This document shows, piece after piece, positions 1 to 11,225 of a stretch of 64,000 nucleotides of DNA. Source of the DNA: Cymodocea nodosa (Eukaryota > Streptophyta > Magnoliopsida > Alismatales > Cymodoceaceae); assembly GCA_036874045.1 (NCBI GenBank), contig CM072342.1, positions 5,478,501-5,542,500 of the forward strand, written 5' to 3'. The notes beneath the pieces were generated by a model that was given only the letters and a program-made list of their open reading frames with translations, had not been told where the DNA came from and did not search any database. The position numbers and the translations under genes were made by a program. How positions within the stretch are numbered: the first letter of the stretch is position 1; each line of letters starts with the position of its first letter.

Positions 1-3000
1 TCACTTGAATATGTAAAATCAATACCTAGAAAGTATTTTAATTTGCCTATATCTTTGGTAGCAAAGTGAATCTAAATATATGTCTTTGTCTCCTAATTTT
101 AGCAACATCACTACTTGTAAGTAAAATGTCATCCACATGATTGCAAGAATAATAGAATCACTAGGTGTTTGTCTCATGAAAATTGAGTGATTTATAGCAT
201 AGTGTCAAAAACCTCTATTAAGTATCACTTGGTTGAACTATATAAATCAAGCTCGCAAACTTTGCTTTAATCTATAGATTACCTTCTTCAACCTACATAA
301 TTTAGTCTCCTCTTGAAGCAACATACTCAAGAGGTTGTTTCATATAAATTTCTTTTGATAAATTTTTATAAAAGAAGATATTTTTAATATCAAGTTGATG
401 AAGTTATCACTAACTATTTATTACAATGAAAAGAATCACACAAAGTGAGTTAAGTCAAACAATAGGAAAAAAGTTTCAATATAATCTATCTCATAAGTCT
501 AAGTAAAATCATAGGCAATAAGGTAGACTTTATATCTATCAATAAAACCATCAACCTTATATTTTATAGTAAAAATCCACTTGCAATTGATAATATTCAT
601 TTTAGTAAGATAGGATATTAACGTAGGGCATCTACTTCTTCATTTGTAACTATTTTCTAACATGACAATTGTAATGCCTTCTATTAAGTCTTGGGTATAA
701 ACTTAGAAGATATGGTCAAGGTAAAGTTATAATAGGAGGAGCTAAAATGATTATAGATAACAAATTAAGTGATAGAATATTGAAAATAGGTGTGAATACC
801 TTTACAAAGGACAATAGGTAAATCAAGAATAGATATGGTTGATGGAAGATCTACATCCAAGGAGATAATAGGATTAACCAATAGAGGAATAGGATGATTA
901 CGTCTTTGATATACCTACAAAAGATGAATGGTAATTGTCTCACTAGTAGTCTTCTCATTACCATGGTCATCACTAATAATAGTATCACTACCACTAAGAT
1001 CATCATTAGACGTCTCTCCTGAACTATGATCCTTAAGAACAATAACAAGGATCAAAAGAGGAGGGTTGTTAAAAATCTCAAATGAGTTGGAATAATAAGA
1101 TTAAGACTTAAAAAAGATAACATCTACTGAGATAGTATTTTCAAGTAAAAGGATGATAGCATTTATATTCCTTTTGTATTTTGGAATATCCGACAAAGAC
1201 ACATTTCAAAACATGAGCAAATAAATTTTCTAATATAAGAAAAAAATATTGAACAAAGGCAATGCATCCAAAAACATTAAGAGTGAGCGTGAAAAGTTTC
1301 TTATCTAGACAAAGATAATAAAAGGAAACCTCTCCCCTACGAAGAGTGAAGAGCATACAATTCACAAGATAAGCAACAATAAGGATAGTATCAAATCAAA
1401 ACTATTTTAGAATCTACATTTGAAGCAATAAAGTACAAGCAATATCTAAAATATAATAAAGTCTATGTTCAATAACCTCATTTTGTTGGAAAGTATAAGG
1501 ACAAATAATTTAATGAACAATCCTAAGACAAGCACAAAAATTCTGAAAATTATAACTAACAAATTTGAAGGCATTGTCAGTACACAAATATTTAGGACTA
1601 ATAGAAAACTAAGTTTTGATTTCGGCAAAAGAATTCTAAACAATAGTTAAAATATGCAACGATCATTTAATAGGTAAATCCACGACACTCTAGAATAGTC
1701 ATTAATGAAAACAAAATAATAACAAGAATCAAAAATGGAAGTAACATGATTAGGCCTCCAAATATCAAAATCGACCAACTCAAAGACTCAACTACTTGAC
1801 ATAAGGTGAAAATGACAAAAAATAGAATGACTATATTTACCTAGCTAACACGTTTCACACTCAAAATTCATAGTAGAGTTTGCTTTACCTTCTCAAAGGG
1901 TAGATGACTAAACTTGAAATGTCATAAGGTCATCAATCCACTCGATAGAGTATCATAAGATATACACTTCATCGTTCTGCTTACAACCTAAACTAATCTT
2001 CTTCCTCGTTAACAAATCTTGAAAAGTATTATAGAAGGGATAAAATATTACTAAATAATAAAGTTGAACAATAATAGTACTAATGGATAAAATGTTCACT
2101 AAAAGTTTAGGAATTAAAAAGGTTTTATCTAGTTGAATTCTAGAGGTAGCATGGATTGTGCCCTTACCAAATATTGAACAAGATTGATCATCAATAACAA
2201 TAACATTACAAATGTTAGGTAAGCGCTAGAAAAGATTTCAACTACTTGTCATGTGTTAGGATGTCCCCAAGTCTACAATCCAATGACTACCTTCCCATGT
2301 TATCATGACTATACCCATACCTAAAGTAAATGTTAGGCTACTGTAACAAAAAAATCAGTATTCTACAATTGTATAAAACATTTATAATCAACCTTCAAAA
2401 TTGTTACTCCAACTGAGTGATCACTTGTAGATATAGCAGACTAGAAAGTAGCAATGCTATCAAGAGCATTTGAATCAATTACAAGTCCAAGCTAGCTTCC
2501 GATTCCTCTTCCAACATCATTTCAATTGATGGTTTGTTTTATCATAGTGAGAACAAGGCACTTGCCATCTATCACCAATCCATCTCCCTTGAGAGTTACC
2601 TCGTCCTTATTGACTAGAGCAACTTAGTTGACTCTATGAAACTATTGCTGCAAGTTTAGGTGGAGGTGTAATTCTAAAAATGTGAAGAATTCATGAGAAA
2701 GTTGTGACCAAATCAAGAGTAGCATACCAAGTATCTATTCACACACTTGAGAGGACAATTAAAAAGGAAGTCTGATAAAAAAGACAACCACCTGTAAATC
2801 ATTCTTGTATTGTTTCAATGTTACAACATTAGTAGTGATGCACTAATGGGCTTCCAACTCTTTTAATAGAGACCTCATGATATTAAAATACTCTTGAATT
2901 GTCTGTCCTACCATATAGTGAGAGAATATTTACTCATAAATCTCATATACTTGAATAATGTTTTTTTTATGAGTATACATCTATCACAATGTGTCCCAAA

Positions 3001-3642
3001 TAGCCTTTGCAAAGTAAAACATCATAACCTCACATATTATCCAACTTTCCATGCTATTTTCTAACCAAGTGACAACTACAATATCATCAACAAACCAATC
3101 TTCATAAGAAGCATCTTCAACATCCAGTAGTGATTGTGTCAAGTGGCAAAACTTCCTTTACACTACAACAAAGGTGAGGAAGTCCTGTAATCACATCAAA
3201 TAATTTGTATCATTCAATTTCTTTATTATACCATTAAGCTAGTGAATCACAAACTTCTTATAAGTCATTCTCTTGAGAAACATGTGATTTGATCGAGGTT
3301 CACACACACAAGTAAAACAAATCACGATGACTCCTTACTATTCAAGTGATACAACACACAAACAAAACTTAGTTAAAATACCAATAAGTGTACAAGTAAA
3401 ATTTCAACAACTGTTTATTTGTAGGGATCCACAACTCCAACAAATTTAGCAATCATACATCTACAACCTGACCACTAGTGAGTTCAATAGCCAGACATCT
3501 ATGAATGATGACCTAAAAAGGTCATAAGGAGAGAAGTACTAAGGTTACTGCAACAACAGATTTTTGTGTGTTACTATAGCAACCTAAAAGAGGTGAAGAT
3601 ACGATTGCCAATGGAAAGAATGGGTGGATGATTAAAGATCAA

Positions 3643-3654
3643 CCTTTGATACCA
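3643..3654 (-). other. Primer-binding site (initiator tRNA-Met type)
   Basis: The minus strand reads TGGTATCAAAGG immediately after the LTR end. Plant copia elements usually carry TGGTATCAGAGC here, complementary to the 3' end of initiator tRNA-Met; this copy has two or three changes. It fixes the LTR boundary and the element's orientation. Confidence 0.8.
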
Positions 3655-3891
3655 TGTAAGAGTAAAAACAAACAAGACAAGTGTGTATGGTTTTGACTTA
3701 CCACCACAACTCAAATATCCATGTATATATAATGAAAGAATTACATGAAAAAGTATGTACATGGAGAACATAAGGGACACACATGAAAAATGTCAAGGAT
3801 CACACGTGAGGAATACCAAAGGACACATGAAAACACTAAAAGTCACATATAAGAAACACCAAGGGTCATACTATATTCATTACATCTAACA
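3655..3891 (-). repeat. 5' LTR of the copia element
   Basis: On the minus strand this 237-bp block starts TGTTAGATGTAATG and ends CTCTTACA, so it has the usual TG...CA ends. It contains a TATATATA box about 170 bp in. It also carries imperfect internal repeats of a unit like ATGTGTCCTTTGGT. It is directly followed by the primer-binding site. The partner LTR is beyond the left edge, so LTR divergence cannot be estimated here. Confidence 0.8.
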
Positions 3892-5060
3892 AATTCTATG
3901 AATTACATCTTCTATAATTGCTTAGTTGTTTTGTATTATAAATCCAAGTATCTAAAATTTTTACTTTTAGTGATTTTTGTCCACCAAATTTGATCCTTTT
4001 ATCATTATTCTCATTATTACTAAACATACACTTTATGTATCAGTTTTTGACCAATTTAGTTTAAATCCTTTGAATGTTAAGGTAACTCTCCATAATTATA
4101 GTTTAAACCCTAAATTCTAATTTAAAATTGATTTCCACCTTACTTTTTTTGACTATAACAATGTCATCAGCAAACAATATATACTAAGGTGTTTCTCTTT
4201 TAATTTCCTTCATTATTTCATCTATAATTATGACAAACTAATTAGGACATAGAGATGATCATTGAGATTAACTTATATTCATTGAAATTTATTTTGTCTC
4301 ACTTTCTATAGTTTTAGCACTAGCTACTACTTTAACATATATATGTCTAATAATATTAATATAACCAAGAGCTACTCCTCTTTTAATACCCACCATAAAA
4401 TGTGTTTAGGTACTCTATTATAAGTTTTTTAAAATCAATGAATACCAATTGAAGGTCTTTTTTCTTAAATATAAAGCTTCCAATTAGTGTTTTAAGTAAA
4501 TAGCTTTCATTGTTGATTTGCTTGACATAAATTTAAATTAATTTTATGTGACTGTAGTTATATACCTTATTAGTCTTTCTTCAATAAGTCTTCAAAATTT
4601 CATTGTATGAGTCATTTAGCCACATACTATAATAATTATTATAGTTTTATGTCACCCTTATTCTTAATTATAGATGTTAAAGAGTTATATCTTTATTCAT
4701 TTGGTATCTTTTTAGTCTTTAAAATATGTTGAAAAGTTTAGTTAACCACATAATTTCTATTTCACCCATACATTTTCAAACTTCAATAGGAATATGATCC
4801 AGTTTGATTAGATTTTTCACATTTCAATTTACTAGTGGCTTCTTTTATTTCAAAATTATTAACTCTTCTAAAATGTGTACAGTTTTTAATATTCTTCTGA
4901 CTACTCAAAATAGTTGTTTTATTAAATTGTTTATCAAAGTATCTGCACCATATATCTTTAATTTTATTATTTTTACTAAGACTATCATATTTATCTTTAA
5001 TAAAATTCATTTGACTGGAATCATTAGTTCTCCTTTCTCTTGCCTTAGCCAACTTATAAA
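3892..5060 (-). mobile_element. RTE-type non-LTR retrotransposon (LINE) remnant
   Basis: The minus strand resembles the common plant RTE-clade ORF, often mis-annotated as a craniofacial development protein 2-like or endonuclease-RT protein. From right to left it reads: a linker beginning MAKARERRTNDSSQMNFIKD with YFDKQFNK (5052-4783), the RT palm start KKDLQLVFIDFKK (about 4460), a relic of the catalytic box in DNA equivalent to LFADDIV (about 4150-4180), and the later LNWSKTDT and ILGFIIQNN...IIEDVIH block (about 4070-3900). It stops abruptly where the copia LTR begins, in the middle of the conserved EDV.HRI segment. Many stops and frameshifts; inactive. Confidence 0.82.
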
Positions 5061-5157
5061 TACCGTTTTACTTTTTGCAATCATTGAACTTGAATGGGGA
5101 TTTTTCATAGAATTATATATACACCTAACATCATAGAATTATAGAAGCAATTGTAGA

Positions 5158-5180
5158 ATATATATATATATATATATATC
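5158..5180. repeat. (TA)n microsatellite
   Basis: An uninterrupted run of about eleven TA units sits between the LINE remnant and the M41-like exons. It may be the tail or insertion trace of the LINE. Confidence 0.85.
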
Positions 5181-5751
5181 ATTTATTTATTTATACAGAT
5201 TCATGTCTAAAGAATGATGCATTTTGAGGTAAATTAATCTTTAAAATCAATTAATTACTTTGTATGATATTATATTGATCATATAAGAAATACATTAAAA
5301 ATATTTTAGGTGGCCAACAACTATTGATATGTCATTGAAGGACTTACGACACTTTCGTTCTTTCATGGAAATGAGTTCGAAAGGTACCTCAAAAGACTTT
5401 GTAAGAAATTAGAAAATTTTATTAAATAGGTATTTTGACATATATTAGTTGAACATTTATTCTTAGCATCTTGCATTGACAAATAAATTAAATTTTTACA
5501 TTGCAGATAGGTTTCTAAATTGTCAATATTTCATCCATATGTTCTTAAAGGTGCTTAACTCTTACTTAAGCTATAATCTCTCATATCATCTTTTTTATAA
5601 ACCTTTTTCGGTTTATCTTAGCATGTCTTTCTTTCCCAGAACACTTGTTAAGTTTTCTAGAAATCTATTTCAGTGTCAAGATAGAAAGTAGTGCATCTTA
5701 GTTGTTTTTTATGCAAATATTTCTGGTATTCATTGTCAAACATGGTGTTAG

Positions 5752-6191
5752 GTTAGCTGTTGTGTCAATGGCTGGGCTGGCAGCAGAGGGCCTCACATAC
5801 GACAAGGTGGTTGGTCAATCTGCCGATCTCTTTACGCTTCAGGTACAACACAAAAGGAATGGAACTGTTCAAGAAAAAATCTTTTGCTGTCATTACATTA
5901 TTAAAGATATTTACTGGTATTCCACCAGAGATTCATAAATAGGAGTAAACCGCAGTTAAGCAAACAACAACAGCAGAATATTACTAGATGGGCGGTAAGT
6001 TCTCCCTCTAATTCGTCTTGGTTTAGTGTTCTTGATTAGTATCCTAAATATCGATCCTCGGACTTAAATTGCAGGTTCTGTTTGCTGGTTCTCTCATAAA
6101 AACCAATAAAGCTTCCTATGAGGCGGTTATGTCAGCAATGTCCAGGAACGCAACGGTTCTGGAATGCATTGAGGCAATTGAAAGTGGCTGA
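5752..6191 (+). CDS. C-terminal exons of a chloroplast M41-metallopeptidase-like ('stress regulated') protein
   Basis: Three exons join in frame with consensus splice sites: 5752-5842, 5929-5994 and 6075-6191 (TGA at 6189-6191). They encode about 90 residues. Exon products start LAVVSMAGLAAEGLTYDKVV, RFINRSKPQLSKQQQQNITR and VLFAGSLIKTNKASYEAVMS, and the protein ends ECIEAIESG. This is the C-terminal part of a plant family related to FtsH-type peptidase M41 domains (Arabidopsis At2g21960, At5g27290 and At1g56180 as I recall them), thought to be plastid proteins. The HExxH-type helix, N-terminal transmembrane segments and transit peptide belong to earlier exons that I cannot find between 5060 and 5750. 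The three exons have no stop, frameshift or bad splice site. Either the earlier exons lie left of the window, with the transposon block sitting in an intron, or this is a recently truncated copy. Confidence 0.68.
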
Positions 6192-7241
6192 GCGATAAAT
6201 AATTTTATGAGGATGAATAAGAACAAAATTGAAAGCATCGTGCTATGTGATGTCACTGGGAAATCTGTGCCATCTGTTCTTCTTTATGATTGATGGTTGA
6301 CTCTTCTCGAATATCCATTCCATGTTTTTATCCTTTGGATCCACCATGGTGTTTACGTGTTGGGGCTGTTGGAATAATTTCATTTCATGTCACTTGGCAA
6401 GAGAATTGAATTTAGATTAATATATGATAAATTTCTTCATTCATTGTCAATTAATTTTAATATGAAATTTTACATACCTACTTATGAGATACTTATAGAC
6501 ATAAAATAAGGAGAAATGTTAAGACGAAGATTGAATTTGAATTTATATGTAATAAATTTTTTTCATTCATTATTAATTGATTTTAAGATGAAATTTCGTT
6601 ACCTTTATTAGACTATCTTTTTACTTTATAGATTTATAAGTTAATTAGATAGCTAATATCTAGGGTTAGTTTGGTGATTCTGATGATCTTAACCTGTTGT
6701 TCAAAGATTTATTGCTTTAATTCTTGAGAAAAAAGTGACAGAGCAAGCAAAGGACTTGAGATCAACGAGCCTTTTCAACGGTACGCTCAAAATCATAATT
6801 AAATGCTTCAAACTTAGGTTGAAATTAAAATTGACTGACCTAATTGTTCACTCACAAGGCGCCTTATTTCATAAAGATAGAAATATCGATGACTATATTA
6901 TTGTTGCTTAAGTACCACACAACCTGTATGGTAAGAAAATATAAAGTACTAAAGATAAAAAGAAAAGAGATTTAGATTGAAGGTCACATGAAAAACCAAA
7001 AAATAATAATATAATAAAAATTAAGCATCAGACAAATTGAAGAGTGATAATAATAATAAAATTAGTAAGCCAAACTTTTAAAGCAACGTCAAAAAAAGAA
7101 ACACCACAGTTTCTCCGTACATCAAAGAACACCGACCTCATAATTAAAGTATAAATTATGAAAGTCTTTGACAATGTCAGATGACAAAGATTCTCTTTTT
7201 CTCCGCACATGGAATAATTTTTTAAGTTCATTTGTTATAAC
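6192..7241. other. AT-rich spacer, no gene seen
   Basis: This is the 3' flank of the M41-like exons followed by AT-rich DNA. Near 6380-6440 and 6520-6600 two related stretches occur (variants of ATATGATAAATTTCTTCATTCATT followed by GATTTTAA), a local imperfect direct repeat of unknown origin. No open frame with protein similarity was recognised. Confidence 0.5.
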
Positions 7242-7495
7242 GAAAAGTTCAAATGAAAATGAAATAAAAAGTTTAAAATTGATAAAAATAAAATATTTAA
7301 AAAGTTAAAATTTCTACGAAGATTTAATGCACATGCTAAAAAGTCTAAAAATTTGAATTCTCTGAAAGAGTTAGTACATAATCAAATGTCTAAAAAGTCA
7401 GAAATTAAAAGGATAGATTGTATGTTACTTAAAATAAAATGATTGATACATTACTATTTATTTTGAAATTTCAAAAGTGTTACGAATATTATTAT
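7242..7495 (+). repeat. Harbinger subterminal repeat, dispersed copy
   Basis: This stretch, beginning GAAAAGTTCAAATGAAAATG, is clearly related to 10915-11135. Both carry the same succession: AAAGTTCAAATGAAA, AAGATTTAATGCACA-like, GAGTTAGTACA-like, a GTCAGAAAT block, and TGATACAT followed by TTTGAAATTTCAAA. It has the same orientation as the right arm of the 10.5-11.2 kb inverted repeat. It is interpreted as a MITE-like or solo end of the same Harbinger family. Confidence 0.6.
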
Positions 7496-8598
7496 TATTT
7501 ATTAAGATTTAAATCTTGATTAAGTAAAAATTATCATTATGGCATAGACAAAAGCTACAATTTTGAGTCCGATCGAAGCGTCCTTGCACCGCCCAAACTT
7601 CATGGTATTTATTTATTTATTTTTGCAACTCCACTGGAAGAGAAAGTACGTCATAATTTAATACGTGTACCAAGTTCTTCTTACCATCAGATACTATTTC
7701 TTATTCGTTGATTTTCTTCTTATTTATTTATTTGAGTTTTCAGACTTTTACTTGTGATTCCCAAATACGTAATAAATCTGAGTTATTATTTTAAATCGTA
7801 AGTTTGAAAACTCTAACCCGAAATCGTAACTTATTATTATCACAAATCTGAGTCCAATCTCATATTCATTCAAAATAATAAATCTAAAAAATATGATCTA
7901 AGATTCCCTTTAACATCGAATTTAAAAAAAGTTCAGCCATTTCAAGAAAATTATTTCCAAACACGGTTGATGTAACAAAATTTAAGGAAATTAAATTGAG
8001 AAAATTTTAAATGGTATTTTTGTAGCTCATTTTTTCAGAATCGTAGAATTGAAAAAAAAAAAGTCAAGATTTTTTACAATTATCTCTTACGATCTCAAAA
8101 TTAAATTTTAAATAAATTCCATACAGTAACTTAAAATCTCTTTTTTTTTTCTTTACATTAAATCAAAAAAATGACAATTTTGTTAAAATTTAGACTTTTG
8201 CGCGAAAGATTCGAACTCAAAACAACCCGTGAAAATAATAGAAGACCCTCCGCGGGTCGTCGTCGTCGTCGTTCTCATGAAGCACCAAATAAAATAAAAT
8301 AAACAAAAAATGCACCCTCCAAGATATGTTTTTCCTACTCTAATATAAAATCATATAATCCTAACAGCTAAGCCAATTAGTGTAATTAGATTATCACCAA
8401 GTATCTGTGACTAATCAATTAATTTTGAAATAAAATTTTAACATTATATACATTTGCGACAAAGAAAGTCATACGTAACAAAAAAATGTTGTAATAATTT
8501 TATATCCATTAATATAAAGATTAAATTTAAATAAATATATGATACTTTCTTTTTACACGTATTATTAATACAAATATGTAATTCCACCACCTAAAAGC
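7496..8598. other. AT-rich spacer downstream of SEP2
   Basis: No coding signal. Contains a short (GTC)n run at about 8258-8272 and many T or A homopolymers. The last few hundred bases before 8599 are the expected 3' UTR and terminator region of the minus-strand SEP2 gene; no single poly(A) signal stands out in the AT-rich background. Confidence 0.5.
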
Positions 8599-9288
8599 CT
8601 AGACGTCGTCGGACCAGTCGCAGGGATCGGCGTCGTAGAACAACCCGTCGATGAGTTGGTCGACGAAGGAGTCCACGAAGCTGTTGCAGCTCAGACTGAA
8701 GAACCGACCGACGCTGGCGCGCGCGCTCGATGCCCACGCGAACGCCGCCGCGCATGCTACAACCGCCAGGCACACGCCCGCCGCCTCGGCCATTTCTTCC
8801 AGATCCAGCTTCTTGAAAAGCGAGTCCCCCGTCGCTAACTCCACTCCCACCGCCCCCGCAAACACCAGCTGGAATACACAACACGGAAAACCAAAGAAAA
8901 AAAGGGCACAACAACGCGAATCAACCGATGGTGCCCTAGCCAAAGAACGCTGAGTACGGTTGGGGGTGAAGAATGCTCGTACCATGGCGAGGCGGCCGGA
9001 AATGGTCTCGAAGTCCTGGCTCTTGCGGGAGTTGTCGATGTAGTCCGCGAGGGAAGCGTAGAACGGGGAGGAGGGGTCTTCCCGGACGACGCCGTCGCGG
9101 GTGGAGTTGGAGCTGTAGGATCGGAGCGTGCAGAGGCGGGGCTGGAGAACGATCTTCCCGCTCTCCGGGGACGGATCGGATGACTGGAGACGTGTGGTAG
9201 GCGATTCCCCCCTTTTCTGCGTCGACGGCCATTTTGGCGGCGTCGACATGCAAAAGGCCGTCGCGGAGTTCGCGGCGGTGATCGCCAT
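8599..9288 (-). CDS. SEP2: Stress enhanced protein 2 (LHC-like), chloroplastic
   Basis: Two exons on the minus strand, 9288-8983 and 8868-8599, are separated by a 114-bp intron (8982-8869; GTACGAGC...TTCCAG). Together they give 191 aa (Arabidopsis SEP2 is about 200 aa). Features in order: a short Ser/Thr-rich N-terminus fitting a transit peptide; the family block GKIVLQPRLCTLRSY (about residues 46-60); SSPFYASLADYI; FETISGRLAM with the ExxxxR chlorophyll-binding-type motif; a first membrane helix LVFAGAVGVELATG; FKKLDLEEMAEAAG; a second helix CLAVVACAAAFAWAS; and the C-terminus GLFYDADPCDWSDDV. SEP proteins are two-helix relatives of light-harvesting proteins in thylakoids, induced by high light and implicated in photoprotection. 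The start MAITAAN was chosen because it gives the family's usual length; an upstream in-frame ATG at 9357 would add 23 residues without transit-peptide character. GC content is much higher than the surroundings, as usual for short monocot genes. Confidence 0.93.
   Translation of the reverse strand: MAITAANSATAFCMSTPPKWPSTQKRGESPTTRLQSSDPSPESGKIVLQPRLCTLRSYSSNSTRDGVVREDPSSPFYASLADYIDNSRKSQDFETISGRLAMVRAFFTPNRTQRSLARAPSVDSRCCALFFFGFPCCVFQLVFAGAVGVELATGDSLFKKLDLEEMAEAAGVCLAVVACAAAFAWASSARASVGRFFSLSCNSFVDSFVDQLIDGLFYDADPCDWSDDV
8869..8982 (-). other. SEP2 intron, phase 0, no in-frame stop
   Basis: The 114-bp intron is a multiple of three and stays open through its whole length (38 codons). It has standard GT and AG ends and a T-rich 3' half. 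It is called an intron because removing it joins GRLAM to LVFAGAVGVE, the contiguous family sequence. See the findings for the consequence of retention. Confidence 0.88.
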
Positions 9289-10509
9289 GGCAGAGCACAG
9301 TAGCTCTCCAATTCGATCGGGCGTGTCGGGAAGGCTTTGCTCATTTATTTCTATCATTTCTTTTTTTTATATCCGAAAAATGACGCTGATAATTAATATA
9401 TTTAATAATTTAAATTATATTTAAAATAAATATTTATAAAAAATCTATTTGTTTCCAATATAATATATTTTAAACTCTTTTTATACATAAAGTGACGGTC
9501 AAAACCTGCCGTTACCAACCGTTCCAAAAGATAAGTTAACATTTATTTGTTTTTTTTTATAATGACTTCAACATTTCATTCCTTTGACCAACTTCATGTT
9601 TGACCCAAATGAAAGCAACTTTTTTTTTAAAAAAAGGAAAAAATAAAAATAAGATCACAAGTACATTTTGATAATAAAAAAAATACAAAACAAAATCGTA
9701 AGACAACTACACAACCTTCTCAATTAATTTTGGACTAATCCTGCATCGCAAACACGAGATCTTGTCCTTACGTGGTTAAGAAATCTTCTACCGTCTCCTT
9801 ATCGCAAACACAGAAAAATCTTAACTTTGATAAAAAAAAATAAAAACTTGCATCATACTACTGTTTTTTATTAAAATAGATAAAAATATAGCCGCTAATA
9901 TTTGAATCTTAACGAACGACAACAATAAAACTACACCATCTCAACCATTCCATTTGTCGGTGATGAATCTCAACCATTCAATTAGTTAGAGATGGTTAAC
10001 TGAGCCACGTCGTTGCCTTCCCAATCGCAACGAGTCGGCGGCGTTGCAGAATCCACGTTTGCGTGCTCTCGGCCGGCGGCCGGTGTGAACGTCCGTCGTC
10101 CACGCAAGCGCGTCCGGATAGATGAACTGGTCCGATGGCCGACACGAAAAGTAATATAAAATAAACGCTTCCTTTTCTTCCGTAGTTGGAACTCGTAAAG
10201 AAAGGGTTATTTTAGACTAGACATTTACTTAGGTTCATAAGAAATATCTCATTCCATATATTTACTATAAGAACTTGAAGTGAAGATTATCGTCGTATAT
10301 TTTTTACTTTATAATTTAATTTGTAAGATTGATAAAAAAATTTATTTGAAGATTTACAAGATGAGTTAAAAAAAATAAATATTATTAATGATATATAATC
10401 AACAAAAAAAAGTACATATAAAAGGAAATATATAAGTCTAAATGAGTTAAGAACAATGAAAAAAATTAACAAATAAGATAGAAGATGTGATAAATGCAAT
10501 ATAAGATAG
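9289..10509. promoter_or_regulatory. Upstream region of SEP2, AT-rich, with a GC-rich patch
   Basis: This is the 5' flank of the minus-strand SEP2 gene. The first 130 bp are GC-moderate (5' UTR), then AT-rich with several possible TATA-like stretches near 9390-9420. A GC-rich patch at about 10000-10140 contains CCACGTCG (ACGT core) and CGGCCGGCGGCCGG but has no open frame with recognisable similarity. No other gene is seen. Confidence 0.35.
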
Positions 10510-11225
10510 AAGGACTATTTAAGTCTATTTATGTTGTAATAATTTAAATATTTTGTACTTTTAAATTATTTTTATCTATTTATGTTGTAATAATTGAAAT
10601 GTTTTGTACTTTTAGACTATTTTTTAGAATATGTATTCGTAAATTTGAACAAATGTACTTTATAATTTCATTAATATTGTTTTACTTTAAAATATCAAAT
10701 TAAAGAGTGATGTATCAACTTTGATTTTTGAATTTTCAAATTTTTTTTTATACTAATCCTTCTAAAGAATTTTAAATTTTCAAACTTTTCGATAGATATA
10801 CTAAACTCTCAAAGGGAATTCTAACTTTCCAAACATTCTATTTTCTTTCTATTTGAACTTTTCGTCATGTACTAACAAATATACAATAGAAAGTTTAGAC
10901 AAAAAAGAAATGAAAAGTTCAAATGAAAAAGAAATGAACTATTTGGAAAGTCAAAATTTCCTAAGAGGTTTAATACATTTGTCGAAAAGTCAGAATTTCT
11001 TAAGGAAGTTAGTGCACGACAAAATGTTTGAAAATTCAGAAATCAAACAAATAAATTATAAAGCACTACCTAAAATGATATGTTTGATACATCACTCTTT
11101 AATTTGAAATTTTAAAGGTAAAGCAATATTAATGAGATAAAAAATTACATTTGTTCAAAAGTACAAATACATCTTCTAACAAATCATTTCCCTTATTACA
11201 ACATAAATAATATCAAATAATCCTT
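10510..11225. repeat. Large inverted repeat (foldback) of Harbinger subterminal sequence
   Basis: The left arm (about 10513-10865) and right arm (about 10905-11225) are reverse complements over 300 bp or more, with a spacer of about 40-50 bp. Shared blocks include TTGAACAAATGTA, ATTTCATTAATATTG-type, CAAATTAAAGAGTGATGTAT, GAATTTTCAAA, TAAACTCTCAAAGG-type and CATTTGAACTTTTC. The right arm continues directly into a transposase C-terminal fragment, so the repeat is the subterminal region of a PIF/Harbinger element present head-to-head. Confidence 0.78.

Larger units (their letters stand above)
1..3891 (-). mobile_element. Degenerate Ty1/copia LTR retrotransposon (5' part, runs off the left edge)
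   Basis: Read on the minus strand, this region carries copia landmarks in the expected order. From right to left: an LTR (3655-3891), a primer-binding site, a gag zinc-knuckle relic near 2520-2580 (C..Y..H....C pattern), an integrase core near 1690-1860 (reads like FELVDFDIWRPNHVTS and NDYSRVSWIYL), and reverse transcriptase near 100-340. The RT motifs are recognisable as CRLKKVIYRLKQS and HVDDILLTSSD, the latter being the YVDD catalytic block with Y changed to H. Stops and frameshifts are frequent, so it cannot be autonomous now. The 3' LTR and RNase H lie outside the window. The order integrase before RT is what places it in Ty1/copia rather than Ty3/gypsy. Confidence 0.88.

Noticed and set aside
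5296..5395. Possible extra exon of the M41-like gene (AG acceptor, GT donor, open frame WPTTIDMSLKDLRHFRSFME).
   Set aside because: The translation does not resemble the expected upstream part of the family, and its phase could not be justified.
8205..8222. tRNA-like B box on the minus strand (GAGTTCGAATC).
   Set aside because: No A box at the right distance and no cloverleaf can be drawn; a chance match.
8651..9424. Several overlapping open frames on both strands around SEP2.
   Set aside because: They are GC-rich shadows of the SEP2 exons; none has family resemblance, and the SEP2 frame explains the locus.
10853..11107. An 84-aa open frame on the plus strand inside the inverted repeat.
   Set aside because: Composed of Harbinger subterminal repeats; no protein similarity, and absent from the related copy at 7242.
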